64,000 bases of DNA. Origin: JANRJY01 sp033763735. Its GTDB lineage: Bacteria; Bacteroidota; Bacteroidia; Cytophagales; UBA9547. The stretch is from assembly GCA_033763735.1 (NCBI GenBank), contig JANRJY010000087.1, positions 1 through 64,000 of the forward strand, in the 5' to 3' direction. The position numbers and the translations under genes were made by a program. Position 1 is the first letter of the stretch; each line of letters opens with the position of its first letter. This document shows positions 32,181 through 42,580 of the stretch, one piece after another. The notes under the pieces were generated by a model, which was given only the letters and a program-made list of their open reading frames with translations, was not told the origin of the DNA and searched no databases.

Positions 32181-33554
32181 TTACTTAAATACCACCCCTT
32201 TCGTTTGTTTGGTAAACAAACTCAAATCATCTCCATTGGTGATTTTCACTCCTTGTACTCTGAAATTATCAAATACTACATTTTCAACCGTGTGTTTGGC
32301 ATCATATCCACCCAGTAACGACATCGAATAACCGGAATTGTAAATTGTCAAATCCACATCAATATTTCTGAAAGTGACGTTTCTAATCTGTCCTCTTTCC
32401 TCATCCTTGCCCCACATGCTTTTAATTACCTTAATATCAATAAGTTTGTTGTAATGATGTTCCACTCTGATATTTTCATAAAGCACGTCACTCACTACGG
32501 CTCTATCTGCATTATGTATGCCAAACACCCCTCCAAACAAGTGCACACCCAGTACATCGATATTGGTAAACCTTATATTTTTAATAGAAGCGGTTCGAAG
32601 TTCATGCCCTATTTCGAGCACCGTACCTCCTTCATAGGCTACAAAGGTGCAACCTGTAACTTCAATATCTTCTACATCCTTTGAATAATCCAAAGTCGCA
32701 TCTCTTTTGAGCGGTAATGATTTAATTACGGCACAATCATCTCCATTTCTGAAAATACAATTTTCAACTTTGATGTGTTTGCAACCTACTATGTCAATAC
32801 CATCAGTCCCGGAATAAAACCCTAGTTCTTTAACATTGCGAACGGTGATATTTTCACTAATACCCAATACAATCATCCACGATTGAGGTTCAATCATTAT
32901 TATATCTTCAATAACGGAGTTTTTGCAATCTTCCAATACTATTGATCTTCTCCCATCAATTCCTCTGGTAAAGTAACTGGCATCTAATACGCCATTACCT
33001 GCTATTCGTACATTTTTTGCTGAAGTGGCTTTAATACAACCTCTTACCACTGCCCCACCCTCAATGAACAAAGTTTCGTTATCGTGCAATTCGAGCAAAC
33101 CAATTTCATATACTTGACCGGCTTTGAAATATTTGACATTTGATGCATTTGCATCCGGAATATTTGTTGCAGGTGCATTGGCATAAATAAACAATTGTGG
33201 CATCCCTTCAAATTCCAATACCACATTCATCGCACCTGGAATTTTGAAAGAAACTTTGTTTCCATTCACTGTAGGCTCAATTTTGTATCTTTTTGGCGAA
33301 ATGCTTATTTTTTTATCAGTTTTGGGTATTTCTATTTCAATTTCAACCTCCCCTTTTACTGTAAAAGTGGCAAATGGAGCTGCTGTAGTGTGATATACTA
33401 ATACTTCTACCCCATTCACTTTGAGTTTATAATCTTTACTTTTGGGGCTGATTCTAGGGAAACTATAACCCTGAAAATTAGAAGCTTGCTGGGGAAATAG
33501 GTGATTTGAAATTAAAAATGAAAAAAGAAAACTTACAACAAGGAAATGTTTCAT
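32181..33554 (-). CDS. Secreted right-handed beta-helix glycosidase, GH28-like
   Basis: A 457-residue protein with signal peptide (residues 1-22, FPQQ after it), an N-terminal beta-sandwich-like part up to about residue 135, and a parallel beta-helix. The block GTDGIDIVGCKHIKVENC, then NGDDCAVIKS and LEIGHEL, corresponds to the NTD, DD and GHG catalytic blocks of GH28 polygalacturonases, with Gly replacing Asn in the first and Glu replacing Gly in the third. The substrate may therefore differ (rhamnogalacturonan or another polymer; GH49 and GH110 share the fold). It lies near the deoxysugar operon, which would fit release of rhamnose-containing sugars. Confidence 0.7.
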   Translation of the reverse strand: MKHFLVVSFLFSFLISNHLFPQQASNFQGYSFPRISPKSKDYKLKVNGVEVLVYHTTAAPFATFTVKGEVEIEIEIPKTDKKISISPKRYKIEPTVNGNKVSFKIPGAMNVVLEFEGMPQLFIYANAPATNIPDANASNVKYFKAGQVYEIGLLELHDNETLFIEGGAVVRGCIKATSAKNVRIAGNGVLDASYFTRGIDGRRSIVLEDCKNSVIEDIIMIEPQSWMIVLGISENITVRNVKELGFYSGTDGIDIVGCKHIKVENCIFRNGDDCAVIKSLPLKRDATLDYSKDVEDIEVTGCTFVAYEGGTVLEIGHELRTASIKNIRFTNIDVLGVHLFGGVFGIHNADRAVVSDVLYENIRVEHHYNKLIDIKVIKSMWGKDEERGQIRNVTFRNIDVDLTIYNSGYSMSLLGGYDAKHTVENVVFDNFRVQGVKITNGDDLSLFTKQTKGVVFK

Positions 33555-33739
33555 ATTAGAAAATTAAGAATTAATAAAGTTCAAATATGGTTTCAAATTT
33601 TTATGTTTGATACTCCTACATTAGAAATATTTTAATACAAGCAATGTAATGACCCTTATAATTCTATTTATTAAAGCAAACCATTTGCAAAATCCTTATT
33701 TTTGAGACCCTTCTCATTAAAATTTTCCTTATAATTAGT

Positions 33740-35638
33740 ATGCAATACTTCAATCGGTTGGAACAATTACTTGAAATTGAACAAAATGAAGACCGCAAAC
33801 AATACCAAGCTCAAATAGAACATCACTCAACTGCTGAACGTAGGTCGCTGGGGCTCACTTGGTATCCCATAGCCATTCGAGGCACAGAAATCAATCAAGC
33901 AGATTATATTACTGTGGAACTGGAAAGAACCACTCATCAGGATATTGTGCATCAGTTTCGGTTTGGTTCGCAAGTAGCATTGTTCAGCAACCACGATCCG
34001 GAAGAAGATAGAATCGTAGGTATCGTCTCTCATATTTCGCTTAACACTTTAAAAATCAATTTCAAAACCGATGAACTGCCTGAATGGAGCCGACTTGGAA
34101 AGCTTGGAGTTGATTTACTGTTTGATGAAAATAGTTACAAAGAAATGTTTCATGCTTTGAAAAATGCCGCAAATGAAGCTCCCAAAAACGAACTCATTCA
34201 AATATTGTTAGGCGAAAAACCACCTCATTTTGAAGAACTTCAATATACTTTTCATAACCCTATTCTCAACGGAAGTCAGAATAAAGCATTAGAAAACATA
34301 TTGAAAGCCAAGCACCTGGCAATAGTCCACGGTCCGCCCGGAACTGGCAAAACTACCACTATCATTCAAGCCATTAAAGCATTGCTCAAACAACATCCGG
34401 AGCAACAAATACTCGTGTGTGCTCCCAGTAACACTGCTGTGGATTTACTCTGCGAAAAACTTCACGATCAGCGAGTTAATGTAGTTCGTATTGGAAACCC
34501 TTCGCGTGTGAATGACAATACTTTAGCCTTAACACTCGACTACAAAGTTGCAGAACAGGAGTCAATGAAAGATATAAAACGCTTGAAAAAACAGGCTCAG
34601 GAATACAAAAGCATGGCGCACAAATACAAGCGGAATTTTGGAAAAGATGAGCGAGAGCAGCGTAAACTGTTGTTTGACGAAGCCTTCAAAATCATCAAAG
34701 AAGCGGATAAAATAGAGCAGTATTTGGTAGAAAATGTTTTAGAAAACGCTCAAGTGGTTGCATCAACCTTAGTGGGATCCAATCAATACTTTGTAAAAAA
34801 AACCAAATACCACACCCTAATTATTGATGAAGCCGGCCAGGCACTGGAACCAGCATGTTGGATTCCAATATTAAAGGCTCAGAAATTGATTTTGGCAGGC
34901 GATCATTGCCAACTTCCTCCTACCATCAAGTCAAACGAAGCAATGAAAGAGCTTAGTAACTCACTGTTGGAAAAATCTATATACCTGCATCCCAAAAGTG
35001 TGGTATTACTTGAGGAGCAATACCGTATGCATACACATATTATGGGTTATTCATCGCAGGTATTTTATCAAAACAAACTCAAAGCACATGCTTCGGTAGC
35101 TACCCATCAATTGCAAACTGACATTTCACCTTTGTTGTACATCGATACAGCTGGATGTGGATTTGATGAGAAATTGGATGGCACGAGTGTCACCAATCCG
35201 GAAGAGGCAGCTTTTGTAGTTAAACAACTGGAACATTTGGTGGGGCAATTGAAAGCTCATTTTACACCCGAGGATTTTCCTAGCATTGGATTGCTGTCCC
35301 CCTACAAAAAGCAAGTTGAATTATTGAAAGAATACTGTTTGAATTCTACCTTACTGCAATCATATTCATCCTCGATTACGATTAATACCATTGATAGTTT
35401 TCAAGGACAAGAGCGGGACATCATGTACATATCTATGGCAAGGAGCAATGCCAAAGGTGAAATAGGCTTTTTGAGCGATATACGCAGAATGAATGTGGCC
35501 ATGACCAGGGCTAAAAAGAGCTTGGTAATTGTAGGAGATAGTTCAACCCTTTCAAATTCATTGTTTTATAAAAATTTTATTGAATATGTTGAAGGTTTGG
35601 AAGCGTACAAAAGTGCTTGGGAATTGATGGGGGCTTAA
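33740..35638 (+). CDS. IGHMBP2/UPF1-like superfamily I helicase
   Basis: A 632-residue SF1B helicase. Motifs in order: Q-like NPILNGSQNKAL, I GPPGTGKTTT, Ia CAPSNTAVD, II IDEAGQA, III LAGDHCQLPPT, IV EEQYRMH, V TIDSFQGQERD, VI NVAMTRAKKSL. The N-terminal beta-barrel (about 1-150) matches the SMUBP-2/IGHMBP2 layout, but R3H and zinc-finger parts are absent as in bacterial members. It likely unwinds DNA or RNA 5'-3'. A TATTTTTG element at 33697-33704 may be its -7 promoter box. Confidence 0.9.
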   Translation: MQYFNRLEQLLEIEQNEDRKQYQAQIEHHSTAERRSLGLTWYPIAIRGTEINQADYITVELERTTHQDIVHQFRFGSQVALFSNHDPEEDRIVGIVSHISLNTLKINFKTDELPEWSRLGKLGVDLLFDENSYKEMFHALKNAANEAPKNELIQILLGEKPPHFEELQYTFHNPILNGSQNKALENILKAKHLAIVHGPPGTGKTTTIIQAIKALLKQHPEQQILVCAPSNTAVDLLCEKLHDQRVNVVRIGNPSRVNDNTLALTLDYKVAEQESMKDIKRLKKQAQEYKSMAHKYKRNFGKDEREQRKLLFDEAFKIIKEADKIEQYLVENVLENAQVVASTLVGSNQYFVKKTKYHTLIIDEAGQALEPACWIPILKAQKLILAGDHCQLPPTIKSNEAMKELSNSLLEKSIYLHPKSVVLLEEQYRMHTHIMGYSSQVFYQNKLKAHASVATHQLQTDISPLLYIDTAGCGFDEKLDGTSVTNPEEAAFVVKQLEHLVGQLKAHFTPEDFPSIGLLSPYKKQVELLKEYCLNSTLLQSYSSSITINTIDSFQGQERDIMYISMARSNAKGEIGFLSDIRRMNVAMTRAKKSLVIVGDSSTLSNSLFYKNFIEYVEGLEAYKSAWELMGA

Positions 35639-35720
35639 TATTACTCCTCGGCCTGTCCCCTGACAGTCCGAAATTCTTATCAAAAATACCTATACTTGTA
35701 ATAATTTATTATCTTCAAAA

Positions 35721-36217
35721 ATGGATAAATTTGGCGTTATTCGAAATTCTGCAATGTTTTTGAACGAAGTCTAATTTTGGACAGATACCATAAAAGACCG
35801 GAAACATTTATTAAAAAAAGATAAATATAAGATTGAAATCATCAACCAATTAAAGTGGTTGATTGACCATAATAAAATCAAGGTCTACAGTTACGTGATA
35901 ATGCCAAATCACCTTCATTTGCTTTGGGAATTATTGGAAATGAACGGCAAAGAAAGACCAAGTTCCTCATTTAATAAATGGACTAGCTCCTATTTCTTAA
36001 AAGACTTACGAATATCGCATCCTGTGGTACTTCCCCATTTTATAGAAAACACAAATGAACGTAACCATAGGTTTTAGCAACAAGATCCCTTAGCAGTTTT
36101 GATGGTTTCAAAATCTAAATTCCAACAGAAACCAGAAATTTTCATTTAAACCCATTGGAAGAAAAGTGGAATTTGGTTCATAATCCAGAAGAATGCACGT
36201 GGTCTTTCTCAGAATAA
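35721..36217 (+). pseudogene. Broken REP-associated (Y1, IS200-like) transposase gene
   Basis: One reading frame gives MDKFGVIRNSAM..., a TAA at 35772, then FWTDTIKDRKHLLKKDKYK and YVIMPNHLHLLW with the HUH motif, then a TAG at 36075 where TGG is expected (RF-stop-QQDPLAVLMVS), and a frameshift near 36147 after which LNPLEEKWNLVHNP and EECTWSFSE complete the family C-terminus. This is a RAYT-type single-domain HUH transposase, inactivated by two stops and a frameshift. The window has GC-rich palindromes that such enzymes could once have mobilised. The remaining bases of the 35639-36253 gap show nothing else. Confidence 0.75.
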
Positions 36218-36253
36218 TATACCACAAAAAAATGAATATGAGATCTTAACTCA

Positions 36254-38146
36254 CTAAATTTCAGTATTGTACATCAAAGTTGGCACTTCAACTACAAAAG
36301 TAGTTCCTTCTCCACTTCTTGTAATAAAGGAAATATGTCCTTGTAATTTTTTGATCACACCTTTTACTATATACAATCCCAAACCGGAACCTTGTGAATT
36401 GTTTGAGCCCTTAAAAAACATATCGTATATTTTATTGTGATATTCGTCCGGAATACCCTCGCCATTATCTTCAATTTTGATTATGGCTTTAGTTTCAGTG
36501 TATGTAATATGCACATTTACGTAGGGGTTGCTTTTTGAAAAATCATTATGGGTAATTGCATTCGATATCAGGTTATTTAGCAAAATATGTATTCGTAAAG
36601 GATCCGATATATACATGCCACTTCCTTCAATGGTATAGTTGATTTTAACATTATTATAATTAGGCAAGAACTTAAGATCATCCAATACTTTTGTTATTAG
36701 TTTGTTAAAATCAATAGTCTCATGAGTTACCTGCAATCTTGAATTTCGTGAATAATTCGATAAGTCTTTAAGAACCAACATAAGTCTGTCAATGCTTTCC
36801 TGCATTTTAACCAGATACAATTTCAAACCATCCTCTGTGGATTCACTTTTGGTAATATTTATTAATCCCAAAACCGAGGTTAAAGGTGCTTTTAAGTCAT
36901 GTGATGATCGATACACAAAGTTATCAAGTTCTTCGTTGGCAATAGCAAGTGCTTCACTTTTGGCTTGAATTTCTTTATTTTGGGTCATCAATTGTTGATT
37001 GAATTTCCTGATTCTTCGATTATTCCTTTGTTGAACTAAAGAAATAACGATAAAAGAAATCAATACAATCCCTACAATTATCAAATTTCGGTTAAGTAAT
37101 GTTTGTTTAGCTTTTTCTTCTTCAAGAGCTTTATCTTTTTTCAATAACTTGATTTGTGCCTCTTTTTTTTCTAAAGCAAATTTTGCCTCTAATTTTCCTA
37201 TCTCTTTATTTCTGGAATCATTAAAAATGGAATCTTTCATTATGGTTGCAAGTTCATGGTATGCAAGAGCCGTTTTAAAATCACCCAATTTCTTATAAAC
37301 GGATGCTAAAGCCAAACTAGCTCGATGGATATCGTCTTTGGATTTTACATTACGAGCCATTTCCAAACTCAAGCTCGAAGATTCAATTGCCTTATTCAAC
37401 TGATTTGTCTGCATGTATAAGTTACCCAAGTTATTGTAACATATTATCATCCCTTCAATATCATTGATGGACTCCTTTATTTTAAGGCATTGTTGATAAT
37501 ATTTTTCAGCTGCACTATATTGTTTTTGATAAAAATATACATTACCAATATTACTTAAAGCTATGGATTGACCTTGTTTGTCTTGAAGTTCGTTATTGAT
37601 GTTTAATGCTTTCTTATAATTTTCAATAGCAGCTTTATAATCGCCTAAGTCGGTATATACATTTGCAGAATTGGTAAGGCATCCGGCAATACTCTTTTTA
37701 TCATTGATTTGTTTGGCAATTTTGAGGCTTTTGTTAAAATAATTAAGTGCCAGATTCAGTTCTCCGTAATCATAATAAATACCTCCAAGGTTCATTAAGC
37801 ATTTGGAAATTGTCTTTTTATCATCAATTTTTTCAGCTATTCTTAAAGATTTCAATATGTTGTCTAAAGCATTGGGGAAATCGCTTTTGAACATGTAATA
37901 AATGCCAATTCTACGCAGTGCTTCCGCTTTACCATATTCATATTTGCTTTTTTCAGACAAATCATATGCCTGCTGAGCCAAGTCAAGCGACTTTACCGGA
38001 TCATTATCAATGGCAACTTTGCTTTGCTGCAACAATTCATTGATTTTGAGTGTATCAATACCTTGAGAGAAAGCTGTATTGGAATAGATTGTAATAAATA
38101 ACAATGTATGGAAAAATATACAAACTTTTGTTGCGTTTGATTTCAT
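36254..38146 (-). CDS. TPR sensor histidine kinase
   Basis: A 630-residue protein with a signal peptide or N-terminal anchor (residues 10-28), about seven TPR repeats (35-320, e.g. SKCLMNLGGIYYDYGELNLALNYF), a coiled segment, one membrane helix (LIIVGIVLISFIVISLV, about 350-370), a HisKA domain with phospho-acceptor His in RSSHDLKAPLTSV, and an HATPase domain with NNLISNAITHND, IEDNGEGIP and GSGLGLYIV. The TPR part would be periplasmic and the kinase cytoplasmic. No response regulator is adjacent, so its partner is elsewhere. Common orphan kinase architecture in Bacteroidota. Confidence 0.9.
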   Translation of the reverse strand: MKSNATKVCIFFHTLLFITIYSNTAFSQGIDTLKINELLQQSKVAIDNDPVKSLDLAQQAYDLSEKSKYEYGKAEALRRIGIYYMFKSDFPNALDNILKSLRIAEKIDDKKTISKCLMNLGGIYYDYGELNLALNYFNKSLKIAKQINDKKSIAGCLTNSANVYTDLGDYKAAIENYKKALNINNELQDKQGQSIALSNIGNVYFYQKQYSAAEKYYQQCLKIKESINDIEGMIICYNNLGNLYMQTNQLNKAIESSSLSLEMARNVKSKDDIHRASLALASVYKKLGDFKTALAYHELATIMKDSIFNDSRNKEIGKLEAKFALEKKEAQIKLLKKDKALEEEKAKQTLLNRNLIIVGIVLISFIVISLVQQRNNRRIRKFNQQLMTQNKEIQAKSEALAIANEELDNFVYRSSHDLKAPLTSVLGLINITKSESTEDGLKLYLVKMQESIDRLMLVLKDLSNYSRNSRLQVTHETIDFNKLITKVLDDLKFLPNYNNVKINYTIEGSGMYISDPLRIHILLNNLISNAITHNDFSKSNPYVNVHITYTETKAIIKIEDNGEGIPDEYHNKIYDMFFKGSNNSQGSGLGLYIVKGVIKKLQGHISFITRSGEGTTFVVEVPTLMYNTEI

Positions 38147-38173
38147 TGATTATGTATTTACAATTATACGTTT

Positions 38174-40087
38174 TTGTTTTACCCCTATCAAAAATTGGCA
38201 AATAAATATTTGATAATTTGTCCACTTTTTATCAACATATTGAGTTTTTCTCAATCTGATTCTATCTTAATCCATTTAAAATCAGATAATGACTCGTTAA
38301 TTAAAAGTATTAATAATCCATACAAAAGGAAATCTGACGTTCTTTACGACCGAATAGGTGACATTTCAAAAAAAAGTAAGATTACCTATTTGGTTTATAA
38401 AAATTTGTTTAGGGAACCTGATTTTCAATTCAATGAATCTGTTGAATATATTGAACCGCAACTGATTTATACAAAATACAATGGCAAAATCATAAAAGCT
38501 ATTAAAATATACAATTACAAGCCCTTTGGAACGAGTGTAATTGATACATCTAAATCCCCAACTCTTTCCATTGATAAGACCGGAAATGTATTGCATATTA
38601 AAACCCATAAAAAACTGATTCAATCCATTACCAAACTAAAGGAAGGTGATGTGTTTGATGCTTCAAAAGTTTACAATGCAGAAAGGGTATTACGCACCAC
38701 TACCTATTTATTAGATTCCAGAATATATGTTTTTGAAAATCAAGACCTAGATGGGATTGAAATCCACATTTTCACCCAAGATATTTGGCCATGGGGAGCT
38801 GATGCAGGTCTGGATGTAGTAAAATCTTCACCAATCATATTTCCTTACATTGCTTATTCCCCGGAAGTCAATTATGCATGGGTACAAAACAATAACATGC
38901 TTGGTTTGGGTCATCAATTCAGATATACAACATTTTTACAAAACAATCAATATCAAGGCTTTACAAGTAACTATACTATTCCTTATATTGGCAAATCTTT
39001 AGTCAGGATTTCTTTGGATGCTTCTTATTTGACATACTCAGAACGTTACTCCGGAAATTTGAGCAGAGGGTTTGTGCTGCCAACCACTCGATATGCATGG
39101 GGAATTTTGTATTTTTATGATAAGTCAGACAACCTGCTTTTGGGTACAGGCACCGGCAAAAGGATATTTGAGTATAATTATATAGATACTTGGTTTGGAC
39201 GGTCTATTAAATTATCAAACCTAAAAACACAGCAAAGGTTTGTTTTTTCGGTAAGGCAGTTTACTACACATTTCAACAATACTATTGGAAAAGACAAAGA
39301 TACTAATCAATTGTTTCAGGACAAGCATACCGGATTATTAGGAGTTGGATATTCAAACCGATCGTATTATCGCGATTTGTATATTTATGGTTTTGGTAGA
39401 ACAGAGGATGTACCAAAAGGGTTGTCCGTGGCATTTGTGGGTGGTATAGAATATTCTGCATTTGGAAACCGACCTTATACCGGCTTTTCTTATTCGCAGG
39501 GATATTTTTATAAAAATTTTGGTTATCTATTTATGCGGACTGCCTTTGGAACATACTTCAACAACAATGATATGCAGCAAGGTGCCTTTAACTCTGGATT
39601 GAATTATTTCACCAGATTGTTTTCATTTGGTAAAATTCGAATGCGACAATTTGTTAAACTCGATTATGTATATGGTATCAATCGGAAAGAAGTTGAACAA
39701 TTATACATTAATGACGGACTTGGTGTAAGAGGCTATTTTAATAATTCGGCTATAGGTTCCCAAAGATTTGTAGTAAATCTTGAAACCGTTTTTTATACAC
39801 CCTGGGAATTCGGTGGATTTAAATTTGCACCATTTTTATTTTATGATTTCGCCTGGCTTTCAAAATCACAATATTTCCAGGATTTTAGCAACAGTCATCA
39901 AGGCGTGGGTTTGGGGTTCCGATTCAGAAATGAGCGCTTGGCATTTAATACTTTCCAAATCCGGCTGGCTTACTATCCAAATTTGAATGCCAATGATCCG
40001 CAGCGATTGTATAACATATCAAGTATTCCTTTTTATAATTTATCTGATTTTGATATTAATGCACCCTCTATTGTAGTTTACAGGTGA
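38174..40087 (+). CDS. BamA/TamA-like outer-membrane barrel protein with POTRA domain
   Basis: About 637 residues. The start is uncertain: the first in-frame codon is TTG at 38174, and another TTG at 38195 would leave the signal-like run LIICPLFINILSFSQ at the very N-terminus. A POTRA-like segment follows (KLKEGDVFDASKVYNAERVLR, with SRIYVFENQDLDGIEIHIFTQD), then a beta-barrel rich in alternating aromatic strands to the C-terminus. This layout is that of the surface-antigen/BamA superfamily; a role in outer-membrane protein or lipid handling is inferred. Divergent from the histidine kinase gene, with only 27 bp between. Confidence 0.75.
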   Translation: MFYPYQKLANKYLIICPLFINILSFSQSDSILIHLKSDNDSLIKSINNPYKRKSDVLYDRIGDISKKSKITYLVYKNLFREPDFQFNESVEYIEPQLIYTKYNGKIIKAIKIYNYKPFGTSVIDTSKSPTLSIDKTGNVLHIKTHKKLIQSITKLKEGDVFDASKVYNAERVLRTTTYLLDSRIYVFENQDLDGIEIHIFTQDIWPWGADAGLDVVKSSPIIFPYIAYSPEVNYAWVQNNNMLGLGHQFRYTTFLQNNQYQGFTSNYTIPYIGKSLVRISLDASYLTYSERYSGNLSRGFVLPTTRYAWGILYFYDKSDNLLLGTGTGKRIFEYNYIDTWFGRSIKLSNLKTQQRFVFSVRQFTTHFNNTIGKDKDTNQLFQDKHTGLLGVGYSNRSYYRDLYIYGFGRTEDVPKGLSVAFVGGIEYSAFGNRPYTGFSYSQGYFYKNFGYLFMRTAFGTYFNNNDMQQGAFNSGLNYFTRLFSFGKIRMRQFVKLDYVYGINRKEVEQLYINDGLGVRGYFNNSAIGSQRFVVNLETVFYTPWEFGGFKFAPFLFYDFAWLSKSQYFQDFSNSHQGVGLGFRFRNERLAFNTFQIRLAYYPNLNANDPQRLYNISSIPFYNLSDFDINAPSIVVYR

Positions 40088-40147
40088 ATTTTTTGTAAAA
40101 AAACAACACAAATGATTTTTTTGTATATCATTGCTTTTTATCCGATT

Positions 40148-41938
40148 ATGAGAAAAAGTTTATTTATTATTTTTATTGTATCATTATCCAATCTATGTGC
40201 ACAAGTGCTACAAAAAGAAGGAAGTAGGGTAATTGATGGTTCGGCAGGGTCAGAATACGAAAGGACTTCAGTCACTTTTTTGTACTTAAGTTTTAATGAA
40301 GAGCGATTTAATCGGAGAAATTTAAGCACCTTTCCTGTCCTTCATGTTAATGATAAATTTAATGATCATAATTTAAAGCAAATAAACAGCATTAATAGCC
40401 CCTTTATGAGACTAGAAACCGATGTTGACAGAAAAACATTAATACTTCAAGAATTAAATAAAAACAAAATAGGGAATCAAATAATTGCTAAGTGGTTCAA
40501 CCAACAACCCGATGGCACATTCAATATGGATTTAATTAAGGAAAGAGGTGCTTACAATGCTACAGATGCGGATGTTATCAAAGCCAAAAATTCAAAAAGA
40601 GGACTAACTATACTTCAGGATGCTGGTGAATCATTGCTTAAAAAGTCATATATAATTGTGTTTGATTACTTAAATACTGAAACCTGGGATGAATATTATA
40701 ATAGATTGGACGAACGGCTATATGCGTATGCGGTGGCTACCAAAACCACTCCACAAAAAACACCCAGAGTATATGAGGGTTATCGCTCATCTGTATACGG
40801 ATATTTGTACAGGGTGAATTGGAACGACTCTATCTCAAGTGTTTTTTATAATAATGCATATAACAATCCCGAATTTTTCACAGAAATGAACATTCCCATT
40901 CAGTATGTTAATGAATTTATGATTGATGGCATTCGAGGTCAGCAATTACGAGGACTGCCACAATTTACTGATAACGAGCTCTATCAAATGATGCTGCAAG
41001 ATGGTCTGGAAGCATACTTGATTGAAGTAGCACGTGAATATGAGGAATTCAGAGTCCGTGCACCTCTTTATTCTGTAAAACCTTTGCGTGCAAAAGTTGG
41101 ATTAAAAGAAGATGTAAAAATTGACCAACGTTTTTTTGTTTATGAAATGCAACTGGATGCCCAAGGAAATAAAAAAGGTATTCGAAAAGGCGTAATTAGA
41201 GCCACTAACAAGATTACAGATAATAGGCAAATGGCAACAGGTGAAATGATTCCAACCGAGTTTTATCAGGAATCGGGCAAAAAGTTGTATCCAGGAATGT
41301 TATTGGATCAGGGATATGATTTTGGATTATCTATTTCAGCAGGGTGGGCATTGCGTTCGCTTCAAGGACCTATGTTACAAGTGTCATATAACCTCTCAGG
41401 AATTTTCAGATGGACACTTTTTCGGATTTTTATTGATGCACAAGCAGGAGGAGGAAGCGCAAGTTATGGTGTTAAAACCGTATCTTCATATAACTTGGGT
41501 AGCTATTCCTTGCAAATTGGTTTTAGCAAAGAATATTGCCTCACCCGAAATATCCACATTGAACCTTATGCCGCGTTACAATGGGATTCGTTATTTGCCA
41601 ATGGTTTGAATAAAGGTGATAAACAAATATTAGATTCGGCTGGTATCAGGTATGGCAAACAAACCTATGGAGGGGTAATTGGTTTACGCATTCCCATTAA
41701 CATTTTTCATAATTTACAACTTATTCCTTCTGTAAGCTTAAGTACCATAATGTACTCAAGCAACAATACCATATTTGGTAGTAAATTTCCTGATATAAAA
41801 CGTAATCCTAAAGTTTATAATGACAATTCACATTTGTTAGGATCAACAGTTGGGGATCTGCGTAATTCTGACAATTCAGCTGCAAATATTGCACCTTCAC
41901 CAATAAGATGGGAAATCACTTTGAGGTATAAATTTTAA
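40148..41938 (+). CDS. Secreted protein with C-terminal barrel, paralogue A
   Basis: A 596-residue protein from the ATG at 40148, which gives a clean signal peptide (MRKSLFIIFIVSLSNLCAQ). The mature N-terminal 350 residues are an unrecognised conserved region (IAKWFNQQPDGTFNMDLIKERGAYNAT; ...KRGLTILQDAGESLLKKSYIIVFDY), and the last 190 residues form strands ending WEITLRYKF, as in an outer-membrane beta-barrel. A second gene at 45109 shares the N-terminal region closely. The cluster 40148-44120 runs on one strand: this gene, two small secreted paralogues and a DUF6175-like protein. Function unknown. Confidence 0.65.
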   Translation: MRKSLFIIFIVSLSNLCAQVLQKEGSRVIDGSAGSEYERTSVTFLYLSFNEERFNRRNLSTFPVLHVNDKFNDHNLKQINSINSPFMRLETDVDRKTLILQELNKNKIGNQIIAKWFNQQPDGTFNMDLIKERGAYNATDADVIKAKNSKRGLTILQDAGESLLKKSYIIVFDYLNTETWDEYYNRLDERLYAYAVATKTTPQKTPRVYEGYRSSVYGYLYRVNWNDSISSVFYNNAYNNPEFFTEMNIPIQYVNEFMIDGIRGQQLRGLPQFTDNELYQMMLQDGLEAYLIEVAREYEEFRVRAPLYSVKPLRAKVGLKEDVKIDQRFFVYEMQLDAQGNKKGIRKGVIRATNKITDNRQMATGEMIPTEFYQESGKKLYPGMLLDQGYDFGLSISAGWALRSLQGPMLQVSYNLSGIFRWTLFRIFIDAQAGGGSASYGVKTVSSYNLGSYSLQIGFSKEYCLTRNIHIEPYAALQWDSLFANGLNKGDKQILDSAGIRYGKQTYGGVIGLRIPINIFHNLQLIPSVSLSTIMYSSNNTIFGSKFPDIKRNPKVYNDNSHLLGSTVGDLRNSDNSAANIAPSPIRWEITLRYKF

Positions 41939-41968
41939 TAGTATTTTTGTAACATAAAATCTAAAACC

Positions 41969-42466
41969 ATGAAAAACATATCAAAATCCATAATTGTTGC
42001 CCTTTTCATTGCATTTGCTGCGCAAGCCCAAGTTAAAAACAACCTTGAATATTACAGATACGAATTAGAGTGCGTAGGCACGGGAGTAGATGGTACATAT
42101 TTGATTAAAGTGTGGAACTATTCCAAACGTTCAAAAGTAGCAATTAAAGAAGCAAAACGTAATGCAGTACATGGTGTTATTTTCAAAGGCTTTGGAGCAG
42201 GAGAAAATTGCCAATCACAAAAACCTTTGGCAAGCAGTCCGGGAATAGAAGAACAATCAAAAGATTATTTTACCGATTTCTTTTCGGATAATGGCAAATA
42301 CCAAAAATTCATTAATGTGAGTGGGGATGGCAGTATAGCCTCAGAAGACATACTCAAAGTAGGAAAAGAATACAAAATTGGAATTGTTGTATCTGTTATG
42401 AAAGATGCGCTTCGTGCCGAACTTGAACAAGCAGGCGTAATCAAAGGATTATCATCCGGTTTTTAA
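41969..42466 (+). CDS. Small secreted protein, paralogue of the next gene
   Basis: A 165-residue protein with signal peptide (ends FAAQAQ). The mature part has YYRYELECVGTGVDG, then KEAKRNAVHGVIFKGFG and a CQSQKPL segment with one Cys, patterns repeated in the next gene (YQYEAECEGSEMDG; QAKKAAVYAVIFKGIR; CSLKPL). Both have two conserved cysteines that could pair in the periplasm. Starts 30 bp after the preceding gene. Family not recognised. Confidence 0.65.
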   Translation: MKNISKSIIVALFIAFAAQAQVKNNLEYYRYELECVGTGVDGTYLIKVWNYSKRSKVAIKEAKRNAVHGVIFKGFGAGENCQSQKPLASSPGIEEQSKDYFTDFFSDNGKYQKFINVSGDGSIASEDILKVGKEYKIGIVVSVMKDALRAELEQAGVIKGLSSGF

Positions 42467-42493
42467 GTAATGGAAATGTAGTTTGACCTACAG

Positions 42494-42524
42494 CACCCTT
42501 TCCTTAGGAGAGGGGTTAAGGTTG
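42494..42524. repeat. Degenerate REP-like palindrome
   Basis: CCCTTTCC-TTA-GGAGAGGGG with an adjacent GGTTAAGGTTG arm, similar to the palindrome in the RepA-like gene at 19326-19370, lies between two paralogous genes. Confidence 0.45.
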
Positions 42525-42580
42525 TAAACGGAGAGTAAAGAATGAACCTCTACAGTGAGGCTATTAACTCAATTAACAAT

